A stretch of DNA of 64,000 nt, taken from Isoetes taiwanensis (Eukaryota; Streptophyta; Lycopodiopsida; Isoetales; Isoetaceae). Positions 10,351-21,638 of the stretch are shown piece by piece. Numbering within the stretch: the first letter of the stretch is position 1; each line of letters opens with the position of its first letter. Both the position numbers and the translations under genes were made by a program. The stretch is from positions 11,992,697-12,056,696 of the forward strand of contig JAJEKV010000034.1 in the NCBI GenBank assembly GCA_021234155.1. The letters are read 5' to 3'. The notes beneath the pieces are model-generated. The model was given only the letters and a program-made list of their open reading frames with translations. It was not told where the DNA came from and did not search any database.

Positions 10351-10455
10351 GTATTGTATTGTATTGTATTGTATTGTATTGTATTGTATTGTATTGTATT
10401 GTATTGTATTGTATTGTATTGTATTGTATTGTATTGTATTGTATTGTATTGTATT
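10351..10455 (-). repeat. (AATAC)21 LINE 3' tail, perfect pentanucleotide run
   Basis: Exactly 21 uninterrupted GTATT units on the + strand, 105 bases. On the LINE sense strand this is an AATAC tail directly after the last coding remnant, taking the place of poly(A). A perfect 105-bp run beside a decayed coding region implies later microsatellite expansion or homogenisation. Confidence 0.95.
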
Positions 10456-10466
10456 GAATTTTAACG

Positions 10467-10730
10467 TCAATAATGACCTGAGATCCCATGACATTGACAG
10501 GAGCCAACCAGAACCAAGATGGAATGCCCTGGGCCATGCATTAGAATAGGATGCCAAGAGGATGCATCGGCAATCCAATGTACTGTTAAACAAACCTTGT
10601 AGCCAAGACCATGTTGGTTGAACCTCTGGACAATCAAAGAGACAGTGCTCAAGAGTCTCAACATCTGAATGGCAGAGCAGGCATACTGCAGATATGCGTG
10701 AATCATAGCGATGTCGGAAGATATTAACAC
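10467..10730 (-). CDS. LINE zf-RVT zinc-finger region
   Basis: The - strand encodes C-x2-C-x8-H-x4-C as CLLCHSDVETLEHCLFDC (codons within 10630-10683). It is followed by a Pro and, in the same frame, by QPTWSWLQGLF. That is the zinc-binding motif found at the C terminus of plant LINE reverse transcriptases (zf-RVT). It lies just upstream of the 3' tail, as expected. The region is a remnant, not an independent gene. Confidence 0.75.
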   Translation of the reverse strand: MLISSDIAMIHAYLQYACSAIQMLRLLSTVSLIVQRFNQHGLGYKVCLTVHWIADASSWHPILMHGPGHSILVLVGSCQCHGISGHY

Positions 10731-11787
10731 GTAGGCACCTATAAATTACCTGCCACTATAGTACAGAGACTTTAGGGTGGAGCAACCTATCCCAAAGTCA
10801 TCACCATGTACGACACAAAATGAAACATGGAACTGTAAGTGCCACCCATGCAGCAGTGGAGGCTGGCTGGTGCTAAAGAAGGCGATATCACGATGCGACA
10901 AAGTGCTGCCTTGTGAATTTTTATGGCAGTCTCATGAGTACCTTCGGCAACACCAACTGCACTATAAGAGCAAATTTTGCGACCTTCTCCCATAGAGACA
11001 CCCCAATGATAAAACAGAACTTTGCCTGAAATTCAACCAAGACAATAGGCGAACCGCTTCATACCGTAACTTGAATAGAGACAACACCTGCAAGAACCCA
11101 TCATCTCTGTGGGGATAGAACTGATGCTGCCAGTGGAGGTGCTGAATGGTCTGGAGGCAGTGGTGCCCACTACCATGGAGTCTATAATGGGGCATGGATA
11201 GAGGGGCATGGCGGAAAGATGTTTGACTATCTCCCATCTTTTGTCAACAAGCTTCACCCGTAAAATGGAAGCTTGCGGAAAAACTGCGAATACGTCATGT
11301 CAAGGCTGGGGCCCGGTTTGGCGAAGCCTTCTTTACTGAGAATCTGATGACAAACTTGTCTAAAGAGGCATAGCCATAGAAGTCATCTGCCATTGATGAT
11401 CCAAATGAACTTTGAAATAAGGACTGCTTTCACAGTAAGAAGTCCATCATACAGAACCACCAAGCCCATTTGGAAGGATGCACTTTGACCAAACCACGCC
11501 TTAATCACGGCACCTTCCTCGGTGCCAGCCATATAAAGTTCGAACTATTGCAATAAGCTCATGTAGTTTGATACGTAGGTAAGGATGCCACACTTGTGCG
11601 TTATTGTTAGGGCCGGCAATTGCTATCGCGACCCCATGAGAGACAACTGCGATTGGACCACCAGAACAAGTGCTTCTCAAACCCTTAATGAACTCCTCCC
11701 ATGCGGCTCCCCATAGTAACATGGTCTATTTGGAATCCCCAACAACTTGATGGCTTTGTCCATGCTTTCCGGTATTTCTATGGATAA

Positions 11788-12481
11788 TCATGAACTGCGG
11801 TGAGTATTATCCAATGGCCATAAAGTTGTACATACGCTTGCGTCCACAAGAACGGAAGCTAGTGAAAAAGTGTGCAGAGCAATTTGGCGGTACGCAAGAT
11901 TCTCAACATTAGCAACTAGGAAGAGGAGCGTATCATCTCCATATTGGTTTGCAAACCTCTTGTTGTGCCACCTTCCATGGCCAGTGAAGTCTCGTGGTTG
12001 CAGCTGACTGAATAAGCGTAATGAAGCCGACAATTGTGAAAAGCATTGTGGTGCTAAAGGGCATCCTTGGAGAATACCACGGCCAGAGTGAAGACTCGGC
12101 GGCTCACCATTATGATCGCCGGCGAGAGACATCACGACTTCATAATATCGATGTGAATTGTTCCCCAAATCTGGTGCCAGCATACATCGGCGCATGAATT
12201 GACTATTTCCACCGGTCCTTTTCAAAATTAAGTTAGATATAGGCCCGGAAGGGTTTTACTAGTGCCCAATAGATTCCCTGCGTAGCGGAGACAACATTGT
12301 TGAGAATGCAGTTTGGAAGAAAAGGCTTTTGGGTTGTTGAGATGGACCTACGCAGATGTATGTCCTTCACGGATGCAAAAAGCAGCAGCCCGAAGATCTT
12401 ATATGAGATGACAATAAGGTGATGAATCACCGGTCCGAAATGTCGAGGATCCTTGACCTTGAGGGATGAGTGAGATGGCAC
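11788..12481 (-). pseudogene. LINE reverse transcriptase domain, two frames
   Basis: The upstream frame (12481-12233) has DPRHFGPV, then YKIF, then STTQKPFLPNCILNNVV, equivalent to the fingers region D-P..F-R-P-I and the GFLP.R.I.DN block of LINE reverse transcriptases. The next frame (12225-11788) has GILQGCPLAP at residues 50-59, the QG-containing template-grip motif. It also has NQYGDDTLLFL, the catalytic box, with Y-G-D-D encoded at 11932-11943. Plant LINEs usually have YADD, so Gly is a substitution or an error. One frame change near 12230 separates the two parts. Confidence 0.8.
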
Positions 12482-12499
12482 TTTTGTGTTTAAATTCTA

Positions 12500-13927
12500 T
12501 CCAAAGCGGTGGACGCCAAAAGTCCGCGAAGCATCATACATTTGGCTCCAGCCATTCCCAATACTCTGAGAAGAACTCAGTGGCAAAACCATCAAACACG
12601 GACATTTGCCTCTTTTCAATTCAAAGGCTGCGAACCTAAATCATTAGTTGTCATAGCGGCCTCTCTATTGACCTTGTATTTTCGTCCGGTCTATATGATG
12701 GGGGAAGTCCCTGAACAAAATAACATCTACTTCTGATTGAAAAGGAAGTGTTTTCTCGACAAAAAAGGTTTGAAAGTGGTTATGCGAATGTTGCTTGAAG
12801 GATTTGGTTGACTCTAGCAGAGCCATCGGCAAAAGCTGTCGAGGACATGGTTGGCGTCATCTCGCGACACCTCTTAGCCACACAAAAAGCTTCGTATAGC
12901 GATTTCCATTCTGAAACCGCTGCGGGGCATGTGTCTTCATCTTTGCCTGCTTGGTTTGCCTCCCTCGATGCTTGGTCATTGCCAAAATATCACCGATCAT
13001 GTAGACACATGAAAGGTCTTTTGTTGAGAATGGGCGGTCACGATACAGGAATCCCAGCAGGCGTGACCTGGCGTTGTAGACTCTGGCCCCAATGTTTGTG
13101 AGCACGGTGCGCAATTGCATGCGCTATGCCCGGTCATACCTGCGGCGTCCAGCGAAGGCGATTGTCCAAGTGTTCTTGCGACCTTCTTGAAAGTCAACAT
13201 CCTTTAGAACTTTTACACATTTCAAGCAAAACCGCGTCCGTCCGGGCGGCAGCTGCTCGCGAGGCTCGTCTGACGAATTGGGATGGTCGATACGGCCGAG
13301 TTGTCTTTGAGATAGGCTTCGGAAAGTCACGGAACTACCACAGCGCATCGCATTCGGTAAGCTCTATCAGCGAGCTTGCACGACCCCCACCAACGACCAT
13401 TGCGCGAAGTAAATGCACCTTCCTTAATCTCCAAAGGTTGCGGAGTCATGGGTAAACGAGCCATTAGTTGAGAGCAGAACACCAGCGTAGAGCTAGCCGT
13501 CGGACTTACAGTTCCACCATCCTAAAAATCCCCAACAAGAAGCCATAAAATGTGGCGGAGTCCAAGGCTGACATCTTCCTGCGTAGAGGCCTGCAGTGAA
13601 GCTCTCTAATGGGGGCACATTAGCGGTAAATAATAATTAGACCATGCCAACCCCTTGATCAACCATACGGTGGTGCTTAGCGACCAAAACAATGTCGACT
13701 GAGTGAAGATGGCCCGGCGAAGGAAACCAAGCTATCAACACCTCGCCTTTGGCGAATCGGTACCATGATGAGGAGATCAAATAACCGACCAATCATGTTG
13801 CCAAGCTTTAATGCGTCTCCCTTAGGCGCTGGTGCTCTTGAGAACGCCTGAAAGCCGAGCATCGATCTAGATAGAGTAGAGAGCGACTCCACTTGGCGGG
13901 GAGGATGCCGCGAGCATTCCATGAGAC
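12500..13927 (-). pseudogene. LINE endonuclease and linker remnants
   Basis: The motif S-W-N-A-R-G at 13904-13927 (- strand) matches the start of the APE-type endonuclease domain (SWNxRG). From there, coding-like pieces run toward the reverse transcriptase in changing frames, including one at 13124-13348 with DVDFQEGRKNTWTIAFAGRR. The full set of endonuclease catalytic residues cannot be traced through the frameshifts. Confidence 0.55.
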
Positions 13928-14164
13928 TGGCGGATTGACCTTATGATGGGGCCAATTCGGATGGTATTTGAATCTCGAAATTTAAGGATGTCACTGGGCA
14001 TCGGCATGGCGGTAACCTCATCAGCAAATCAATCCAGGCGAGATCAAAGCGACCGCAGTGGGATGCAATGGGAGCAATTTTACTGTAGCGAGGCGAGAGG
14101 CGGGATGCTGATTTTCATGGTTGTGAGAACTATTGAATGTTTGGTGGTGGTGGATGCCAGCCAA

Positions 14165-15791
14165 TCAATGTCCGTAATGCGTCGCGAGCCTCTTCAATTT
14201 GCTGCTGACCTGCAATTTCAACCGAGTTTCAACTAGTCTCAACATTTGAGTGATCGAAGGCCCCGAGGTGGGGAGCTGCTGGCGGAAAAGTAAGTGGGCG
14301 ATCCGGGGTATGAAGATATCCCATTGAGGTGGGAGGCGTCCCCAGAGCATGTAGATCTTTGGAGAAAGCGAGCCGAAGGATTTCTATTTCTTGAACCTTG
14401 GAGTATTGAGCAAAAGGGGCTTGGGAAACATGAAACTAGCTTCGAGGGACCATTCCAATAAGGACAACTTAAGAAAGAGCATCACGAACAACAATTGTTT
14501 GAAGCAAGTCGCGATGAATAAGGCATTGCAAAATAAATCTAGTGATGCCATTGGTTATGGAGTGTGGCAAATGGAGTCTAATCTCATTATCAATGGCAAA
14601 AATGAACTTGGAATCTTAGCTTTGGAAATGTTCAATAGCAAACCGAGATAGCTTCTTTGGAAGGATCAGGAACATAATGGCGATAAAGTGATGTTTCCAA
14701 GAGGATCAATACCTTGTTCTATGAGTTGGCGACCCATTTCGAGGAGATTGAACATCAAAGAAAGCCAATGTTGATCTTTACCACAAAGCTTGGTAGATTG
14801 ATAAGCGAGGAAGCTGCTTATGAGGTGCTTGATTCTTAGTCCCGCGGCGCTTCAAATCGAGAGCCCGTTAGTGGCGGACTTCACGAACAACGCCAACAAG
14901 CGCTCCACATATAAAGTCGATGATCTTCATGTATCTGCGCCTCTTTGGAGCCCCAAAATGCTCAAAGTTGCCTGCACTCTGAACCTCATAAGATTTAAAT
15001 TCACGATAAAGGCATTTGGACATATAAGTTTTGCTTGGCTTGAAATTAACGGAGATAGGACACAACTTCTTCGTGTTATTATCTGTGGTGTATGTACTGA
15101 GACATGGTGAGTGGCCGAGTCGCCAAGCCCTTGCAAAGCCACTTGAGGCAGCACATCTCTGTAACTCGAGCCAGCGTATTAGGATGATCTCCAAGGTGGT
15201 CGTCGACTCGAGGATGGAAGAGGATGTCACCAGAGTGGCGAGGAGAAGGGGAAAACTCCTCCTTCCACTAGGAACCTCCAGCGTGTGTTGGACATAGCAC
15301 TGCCACCCGAATACGTCGGTTGGTGTAGCTGCACCACCATGAGCACTACCTTCCGCGAGCGGTCGGCATGTGAACTTCCAACCTATGTTGGAGGAGTGCG
15401 CTATGTGCAACCAGTTACCAAACTATCAGAGAGAAGCACTCCACAGACACGTGAGATCTTAGCGACATGAGGGACCTCCAGCATGTATTGGAGTGCTTCT
15501 TGGCAAGCAACTTCAGCGAACAAAGAGGTCTTGCACGACCCACAAAACTTCAATGGCTGACTGGAAGGAGGTACTAGTAGCGAAACACCACGACCCGAGG
15601 AGCCTCAACATTGGAGGTGCGGCAGCCTCAGAGATTTCCCAATAGTGCATGCCACACCTTCAATCTCACGGGCAGTATAGGCGTGAATTGTAGCCAGGCA
15701 GCTCTGATTTAGGTAAGCTGAAATAATTAGCGAGAAGAGAGATGGAGCTCTGTCTCAATTGAAGCGTACTGTGCCATTAGAAGACATGTTG
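14165..15791 (-). pseudogene. Probable LINE ORF1 region, unrecognisable frames
   Basis: Upstream of the endonuclease start lie several overlapping - strand frames, including a 180-codon one at 14868-15410 and a 61-codon one at 14165-14350 starting MLWGRLPPQWDIFIPR. A candidate ATG is at 15791. Its context reads MSSNGTVRFN before a stop. Position alone suggests ORF1; I see no CCHC knuckle. The direct-repeat-like phrase CCTCCAGC(A/G)TGT recurs at about 15269 and 15475. Confidence 0.3.
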
Positions 15792-15861
15792 GGTAGCACT
15801 AAAGGATGAGTGCCTTGCGAAGAAGCCAAACTCGAGGGCAAAAAGAGCACCCTGTGAGCCA

Positions 15862-17040
15862 TTTTATTGTGCATCAGATGCATTTATTCTAAGAGATATG
15901 ACATATTCTTTTCCAATTCCACCACGTACTATGGTAGAACTTCTGAAGAACATTTTGGTGGATCTTGTCATCTCACACCAAAAGGAGAGTAAATTTTACC
16001 AGGAAATTTGTGATCCAGGTCTAGCAGTGTTAATCTTTGAAAAAATTAAGAACCACTAGATGGAATGCTCAAAGACCTTTCCAACAAGCCCCAATATGCC
16101 CAAAACTGCTACTAGATGCAGAAGTTATGGCCAAAAGAAAATTGCAGCCAAACCCTAGCACTACCAAAAGGGGCCGGGATTGTCAGGCAGATTCTTTCCA
16201 CCAAAACAGAAGAATCACCATACAAGTCATACACCAACGGAAAGGTCGTGCGACAAGCTTTCCAAAAGCCCAAGAACACCGAAATATAACATTGGAATCT
16301 CGAGTTATGAGCAAAAGGGCGGGGCTAAAACCCTAAGCGCCATCATGAGCGCCCATCTACAACTTGGCCGCCATGAAGTGGTTGTTGTGAAGTGTTTGAA
16401 CATAAAAAGTGCACCGGAGTTTATGGAACTCAAGCATCAAATTCACTCTTCACGCCCATGCCCATTATGCAATATGAGAGTGATTTTGAAATTCTAATTT
16501 TGAAGCTTCTCACTTTTTAGACATTTTAGAGACGTACCTTTATTGTTGTTTACTACCTTAGCTTGGTAAATTGTGTCAGGTGCCATTTAAGTGTACACTC
16601 TCTAAAATTATCTCTTTTGAAGCATCTTGAAGGACATCACTTATATTATTTTGTCTAGATAGTCTAGTTCTATTTCTCCAAAATATTATGACTTTGCTGA
16701 ATCATGGTGATCATATTCTAATATTTTCATGGTTTTTCATTGCAATCATATTCTAGTATTTCCTTCATTTCCTTAAAGAAGGTGATTATTTCCATTGGAA
16801 TTTTAATAAAGAAATTGCTATTTATGTATATTTTTTGTTTTAATGCTATATGATCACTTGTTGTTAACTTAAGATAAACAAGTCATTCCGTGCAGAAAAA
16901 GTTAACGAAAAATGCAATATACAAATATATAGCACAATGACAGGGGTTTCCAGGGGATTTGATATGGACATAAAAATAACAATTCCTGAAACCATAGACC
17001 ATATCCTTAAATTATAAAACATAGATTTAAGATAATAAAT
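15862..17040. other. Non-coding stretch with a weak + frame
   Basis: Overlapping + frames at 16037-16336 and 16180-16497 have a basic, Lys/Arg-rich composition (for example AKRKLQPNPSTTKRGRDCQ). They match no family I know. The rest, especially 16500-17040, is AT-rich without open frames. Confidence 0.3.
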
Positions 17041-17048
17041 AACCACAT

Positions 17049-17125
17049 TAGCTTATTGGTTATATTGGTCAAAATAGTCTTATTAGGACATTGAATTATT
17101 TTGGTAGAGGTTCGAGCCCCCATAT
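17049..17125 (+). repeat. tRNA-like (SINE-type) promoter remnant
   Basis: TAGCTTATTGGTTAT near 17050 resembles a pol III A box, and GGTTCGAGCCCC at about 17108-17119 is close to the B-box consensus GGTTCGANTCC. The spacing of about 57 bases is acceptable. The AT-rich middle does not fold into a tRNA cloverleaf that I can see, so it is a SINE remnant at best. Confidence 0.35.
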
Positions 17126-17719
17126 TTCATATTCTTAAATCTTGGGCAAAGCCATATAGAGGCTTGATATTCCATCAAAATCTTAGGCGAACTCGCATTT
17201 CATATTTCAAAATCATAGGTGCCCTCAATCATATATTACCATAAGCAAAATCAGAGGTGCCTAGAGGCTCCAACATACAATCTGGGTCATAAAAATCCAT
17301 GGATCCGATGACTGCAGTAGTCCAGGGTTCACCTCGTTTAGAATATCTAGCACAATAACAGAGAGTTTCCTTTGTATTCTTGTATGCCTTTATATGATTT
17401 GATAGCTATATTCCAAGATGCCTACTAATAAGTATTTCTAGAGTGTGCATCATCTGAATCTTCTTAGTGTCTAAACAAGTGTTGGAAAGAGCATTGTAGC
17501 ACACGGTTTGCCCGTTGTATGTGTAACATGCATGATGTTTGCAACTTCCAATCCTAAGCTTTTGCAACACTATTTAAATAATTATTTTTTTCAAAAGATA
17601 TGGAATGCACTTGTCTTAGCCTAAGTTAAAACTGGTCATTATCATGCACATATAAACCCCACTTTGGCAAAAGTACCACAAGCCTATTTGCTTGCTTCTT
17701 TGTCCAGAAAATTTTAAGA

Positions 17720-17870
17720 ATGTGTGGTTTTTTAAGAAGGTGTAGTTTATTTTTTAAGGATGTGTTGTTTTCTAAGAAGGTATGGTTTTTTGAGGGGATG
17801 TTTTTTTAATGTGTGTTTTTTTAATGTAAAATCTTTTTGAGGTGTGGTTTTTTATGGTTTTTTGAGAATC
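17720..17870. repeat. GT-rich degenerate minisatellite
   Basis: Units of the form GTGTGGTTTTTTAAG(AA)G recur about every 20-45 bases. The reverse complement of this unit (CTTAAAAAACCACAC) is the core of the A/C-rich repeat at 50930-51245, so both belong to one repeat family in opposite orientations. Confidence 0.6.
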
Positions 17871-19859
17871 CATGTATGACCAAGTTGTCCACATGCCATT
17901 GATGCCACAAAATAGCATCATAGTATATGGCTACTTGACAGACTTTGCTAACATTTGACTTTGTGTGTGAGCTTGTAAAGCATGAAACTTGAAGACATCC
18001 ATCACACTTGGCAACTTGTAGAACACACATTGATATGAAGGACAATGAACATTGATTTGGCATCATATAGGCATTTCTTGAACACTCGAAGTCAAAGTTT
18101 GGAAGACCCCTCCAGATCCAATGGTAATTTGCATGATTCAAGCTTTTGGCACGTTGTTACTTCTTATGGCATGATTTGCTATCCCAAGGATTTGCTACCA
18201 TCATTCCACCCAAAAAAATTATCCCACGGACCTCATTTTCTCTCCTTTCATACAACATTGAGATCAAAGTTAGCAAGATGAGGATTTTTCTAAAGTAAAA
18301 GAAATACATATTTATTATCACATATGAAAAGTTACTTTAAATTCCTTCAAATTTGGCCCATTCCTAAAGGTCCAAAACTATCTTCTCTCTCAAAGCAAGG
18401 AATAGAGAGAAAAAGTACACCTTTAGACACTGACATTTTCCTAGAGAAAAAGCCAAAAATTGGCCAAAAATCATGCATGTCCAAGGGTTCGATATATTTA
18501 CCTCCCATACCATCACACATCATCCACATCAGTCGCGAGATTTTTTGGGTTTTTTAGGAAGGGTTTAGAGGGTTTATTTGATTGTGTCTTCTTAATTTTG
18601 TCCAAGTAGTTCAGGGTATAAAGTGCACTTTTAGACTACATATTATAATAAATATATTTACACCAAAGTAGTATATTGTCATACCAAATACACCATACTC
18701 CTTACTATGTGTATTTTAACATCATCTTTTGCCCATACTATTATAATAAATATAAGCTGCATAAATATTCATACTATTATTATCAATGTCCTGACTATAG
18801 GCATAGAAAGAGGCATATTTAGTAAACCAGCGGACCTTGGCTTACTATGAGGAAACAACAATGTTATGAAAATCATTATAGTAAGTGTACTTCTTCACAC
18901 TCATCATCTACAATGAATAACGTCGGCGTCTCACTTCCTTGAATTGAGGATTCCTTGTTGACGATAGTGATGTCTTGATTAGCATATCTGGGGAAGAATG
19001 CTGTCACGTAAAAAGTTAAGTAGCATTGACATAAATGCTAAAAACTACAGGTAGAAAAAACAAACATACTATGAAGGGTTCTTGCTCTACCGACGGTCGT
19101 CTGAATCTCGGGGAGTGATCAATGTTTTCAACAATGAGCTTTTGAGAGCACTTGCTCATTAGAGTTTTTGGGATCCTTGTGTCCCAACCCTCGATGCGAC
19201 ATGAATCCCGGCTGACCAATATTGCGGTCGCGAGCTTTTCTTCATCCGTACACGCCTTCCATGTCGTTAATGCGTCAAGGTACGAGGTTCGGCATTATCA
19301 CGACCCTACGCATACGGAGGTTGGTGGTGAGGTAATAGTGAAATTATTCCATGCGAATTCTGTAAATGTTGGGGTGTCTATAAGTACACCCCCTCCTCAG
19401 CGGCCCCAACTTCCGGAGTCTTTTGGCCTCTCCATCGAGGTTTGCTAATGCTCCTTCTAGTTCTGCGAGCTCATCGATTGACTGTTTGATCTAATTAATT
19501 TCTTAGGTTCATTTGAGGATGGCGATTACCTAAATCACCGGTGAGAAACGTTTAGAACGCCCCGATATATTTCTTGGGGCTGGCCCACAATCAGGCCAGC
19601 CACTCGGAGGTCCTCCTTGGGATGATCAAAGCGGGAGAAATGTTATTTCAAGCCATTGGAAGGCTATTGTTGTCGGGGTTGGTGAGAGGGAAGTATATCA
19701 AGGTCGGAACACCTATACACAGAAGCGGACATGAAAGAAAAGATAAGATCTCGGCGTAATTTTTGAGCTTAAGTGCTAATTGTGAGTTTCATTATATAAA
19801 TTGCTAATGGTCATTCATTATATTTTGGAAGAAATCAACTAATTGGGTTTCACGGTATC
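17871..19859. other. No gene seen
   Basis: AT-rich with scattered short frames. The stretch around 19080-19450 is less AT-rich and has a 98-codon + frame (19152-19448), but no recognisable protein. It may be a decayed upstream part of the locus starting near 19860. Confidence 0.35.
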
Positions 19860-20339
19860 TGGGCTTGTATTTCAGATGTCTTTGGACACGGAACCATGGA
19901 GAGTTCTATCAAAGCATCTTGGAGTGCTTTCTATTATGATATTGGATCACTTGCTTTTGAAGGTCAAGCAGTCTGTGCGGGGAAAAGGGGGATTTGGTTC
20001 TTAAAATATGAGTATCCTGGAAGAGCAGAGTATGGACTTAGCATTGCCCCATTATCACGGTAGTTCTGCCCAATGGATTCCAGTTCTGTTTCTTGCCCGA
20101 GCTGAAAATTGTCACGAGGGAAATTTTTAGGTGCTTTGAAGGAGAAAGGTGGAGTCTGTGAAAGTTGCGTGAAATAAATGTACCCATCCCGATATATTTT
20201 ATTACGTTGTTTAAGAATGTGAGAATGTCGAAGAAGACTTCAAAATGTTTCGCGTAAGTGATTGTCGATTGTTTACGGATGACATTTTATGTGATGAATG
20301 GTCATCAGATGCGCATGAAAGGAGTTTGAGAAAGGTACA

Positions 20340-20711
20340 ATGCGAGGATACAAAAGAAAAGCGTTAGTCGGGTATTATGTTAAGCCAATGATTTATTACC
20401 TTCAAATGGAAGATGGAGAGGAAGTAAAGGGCGGATGGGCGTGGGTTCCCGGTGGAACAAGAGCGTCTTGATGGTACTCTGGGTCATTGACATTGCTATC
20501 TTCAAAAGTGGTCAATTATTTAAAACAAAAAGTCGAAGAAGCATGGTCTTTATTTGATGTAAGAATTATTTGGAATGGAGAATGTGACTTAAAGCGTCTT
20601 CCATTTTTGGTGGATGGTGTCAAGGTAGGAAGCATTAAGGAAGAGTTGTATACAACAAGCTACGTATGCCTCTGTTGTACTTCTTTAAGTGAAAAGCAGT
20701 TAAACAAATAA
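20340..20711 (+). CDS. Coding blocks of unknown protein
   Basis: The first block (20340-20471, 43 codons from ATG to TGA) contains GYYVKPMIYYLQMEDGEEV and GGWAWVPGG. The second (20487-20711) contains KQKVEEAWSLFDVRIIWNGE and LPFLVDGVKVGSIKEEL. The amino-acid composition is globular-protein-like and unlike the low-complexity surroundings. A small indel or short intron lies between the blocks. Confidence 0.35.
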
Positions 20712-21311
20712 ATAACAATGGTGTTGCGGGTTTCCAAATCGGTGTTGTTGCCAATAACATATCCTTTTGCAGGGGTATACTTAGCGACCGTCGCGAAACA
20801 TGTGGAGTTCGTGTAGTCGTGTTGTGTAGTTTATGCATTATTACCGATTGTGGTATATTTTGCGGTTAACATAAATTTGGCCTTCTTCGACAAAATATAC
20901 GCTTATGGTAGCCCGCGGTCGCGAATATCATATTGTTGCCTTTAGGCGTTTATATTTGGTATTTTATGCAGTGGCCGCGATCGACATATTCATCCAGGAA
21001 CAACAAGACATTTTAGTTTGTCGTGAGCTCATGGCTTACTGCACTTTTAAGCGATCAGGTTTTATTGCACTAAAGGGCTGGCTAATTCCATAATGTCAAG
21101 CGGCCGGTGAGCAGGAGCGATTAGGCGTGGTATGACGGTCGTCGAGGAAGGAAGCGAGTATGGTACGTCACACCGGATGAGTTGGCTGCTGACACGAAAA
21201 CCCGGTGAGCGCCCGTAGTCTACAATAACTTCTGCCTAGCGGTAGATATAATCTACGAGGCTAACAAACACATTGGCGTGTATGGTGTTACATTGAGTTT
21301 TCATGGTATAG

Positions 21312-21638
21312 CTGACTGACGATCCCTTCTCCCTCATTTGGGAAGATTGTATTGAGTCTAAAGTCGCTACGAAACTTTTTCCCAGTGACCAGATAAGGTT
21401 CAAGGTTGTTCAAGAGGCGCCGACCGACTTATGTGAGAAGGATGGGAAGGATAATTTATATCCAGTTGACATCATGTTTGCTACTTACATGATGATATAT
21501 ACGGTTCCACCAGCAGAATGGGAAGAACCCACAGTGAAGGCTATTCACCAGAACCTCAGGTCACACAGCCAGAGGAGGTATTTGATCTCGCGAGAGAAAA
21601 ACGAGGCGGTGGAAAAAGCTTCGGCGGGGCGAGGATGA
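21312..21638 (+). CDS. 108-codon open block without its own start
   Basis: The frame is open from just after a TAG at 21309-21311 to a TGA at 21636-21638. It contains DPFSLIWEDCIESKVATKLF, then LYPVDIMFATYMMIYTVPP and AEWEEPTVKAIHQNL. Globular composition and length in AT-rich DNA argue for a real exon remnant. There is no family match I can name. Confidence 0.4.
   Translation: MTDDPFSLIWEDCIESKVATKLFPSDQIRFKVVQEAPTDLCEKDGKDNLYPVDIMFATYMMIYTVPPAEWEEPTVKAIHQNLRSHSQRRYLISREKNEAVEKASAGRG

Larger units (their letters stand above)
10351..15861 (-). mobile_element. L1-type LINE retrotransposon, degenerate
   Basis: Read on the - strand, the parts follow LINE order. A 5' region begins near 15861. 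A possible ORF1 zone covers 14.2-15.8 kb. An endonuclease start V-S-W-N-A-R-G-I is encoded at 13904-13927. Reverse transcriptase blocks lie at 12481-11788, a CCHC-type zinc finger at 10683-10630, and a pentanucleotide tail at 10455-10351. The order EN, RT, zf-RVT and the motif spellings are those of plant L1-like LINEs. Frames break repeatedly, and the catalytic YADD is YGDD here. The 5' limit is inferred from loss of coding signal and a GC-richer start; no clear target-site duplication is visible. The length of about 5.5 kb fits a near-complete element. Confidence 0.75.

Noticed and set aside
10250-10593. Frames of about 80-108 codons on both strands with runs of CIVLY or NTIQY
   Set aside because: They are translations of the perfect GTATT microsatellite; its 5-base unit gives open frames on both strands.
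12808-13455. Two + strand frames of 97 and 109 codons
   Set aside because: They are antisense to the LINE endonuclease/linker region and have no independent features.
14391-14651. An 86-codon + frame inside the LINE region
   Set aside because: It runs against the direction of all LINE motifs, is Asn/Lys-rich and has no domain; most likely chance in the antisense strand.
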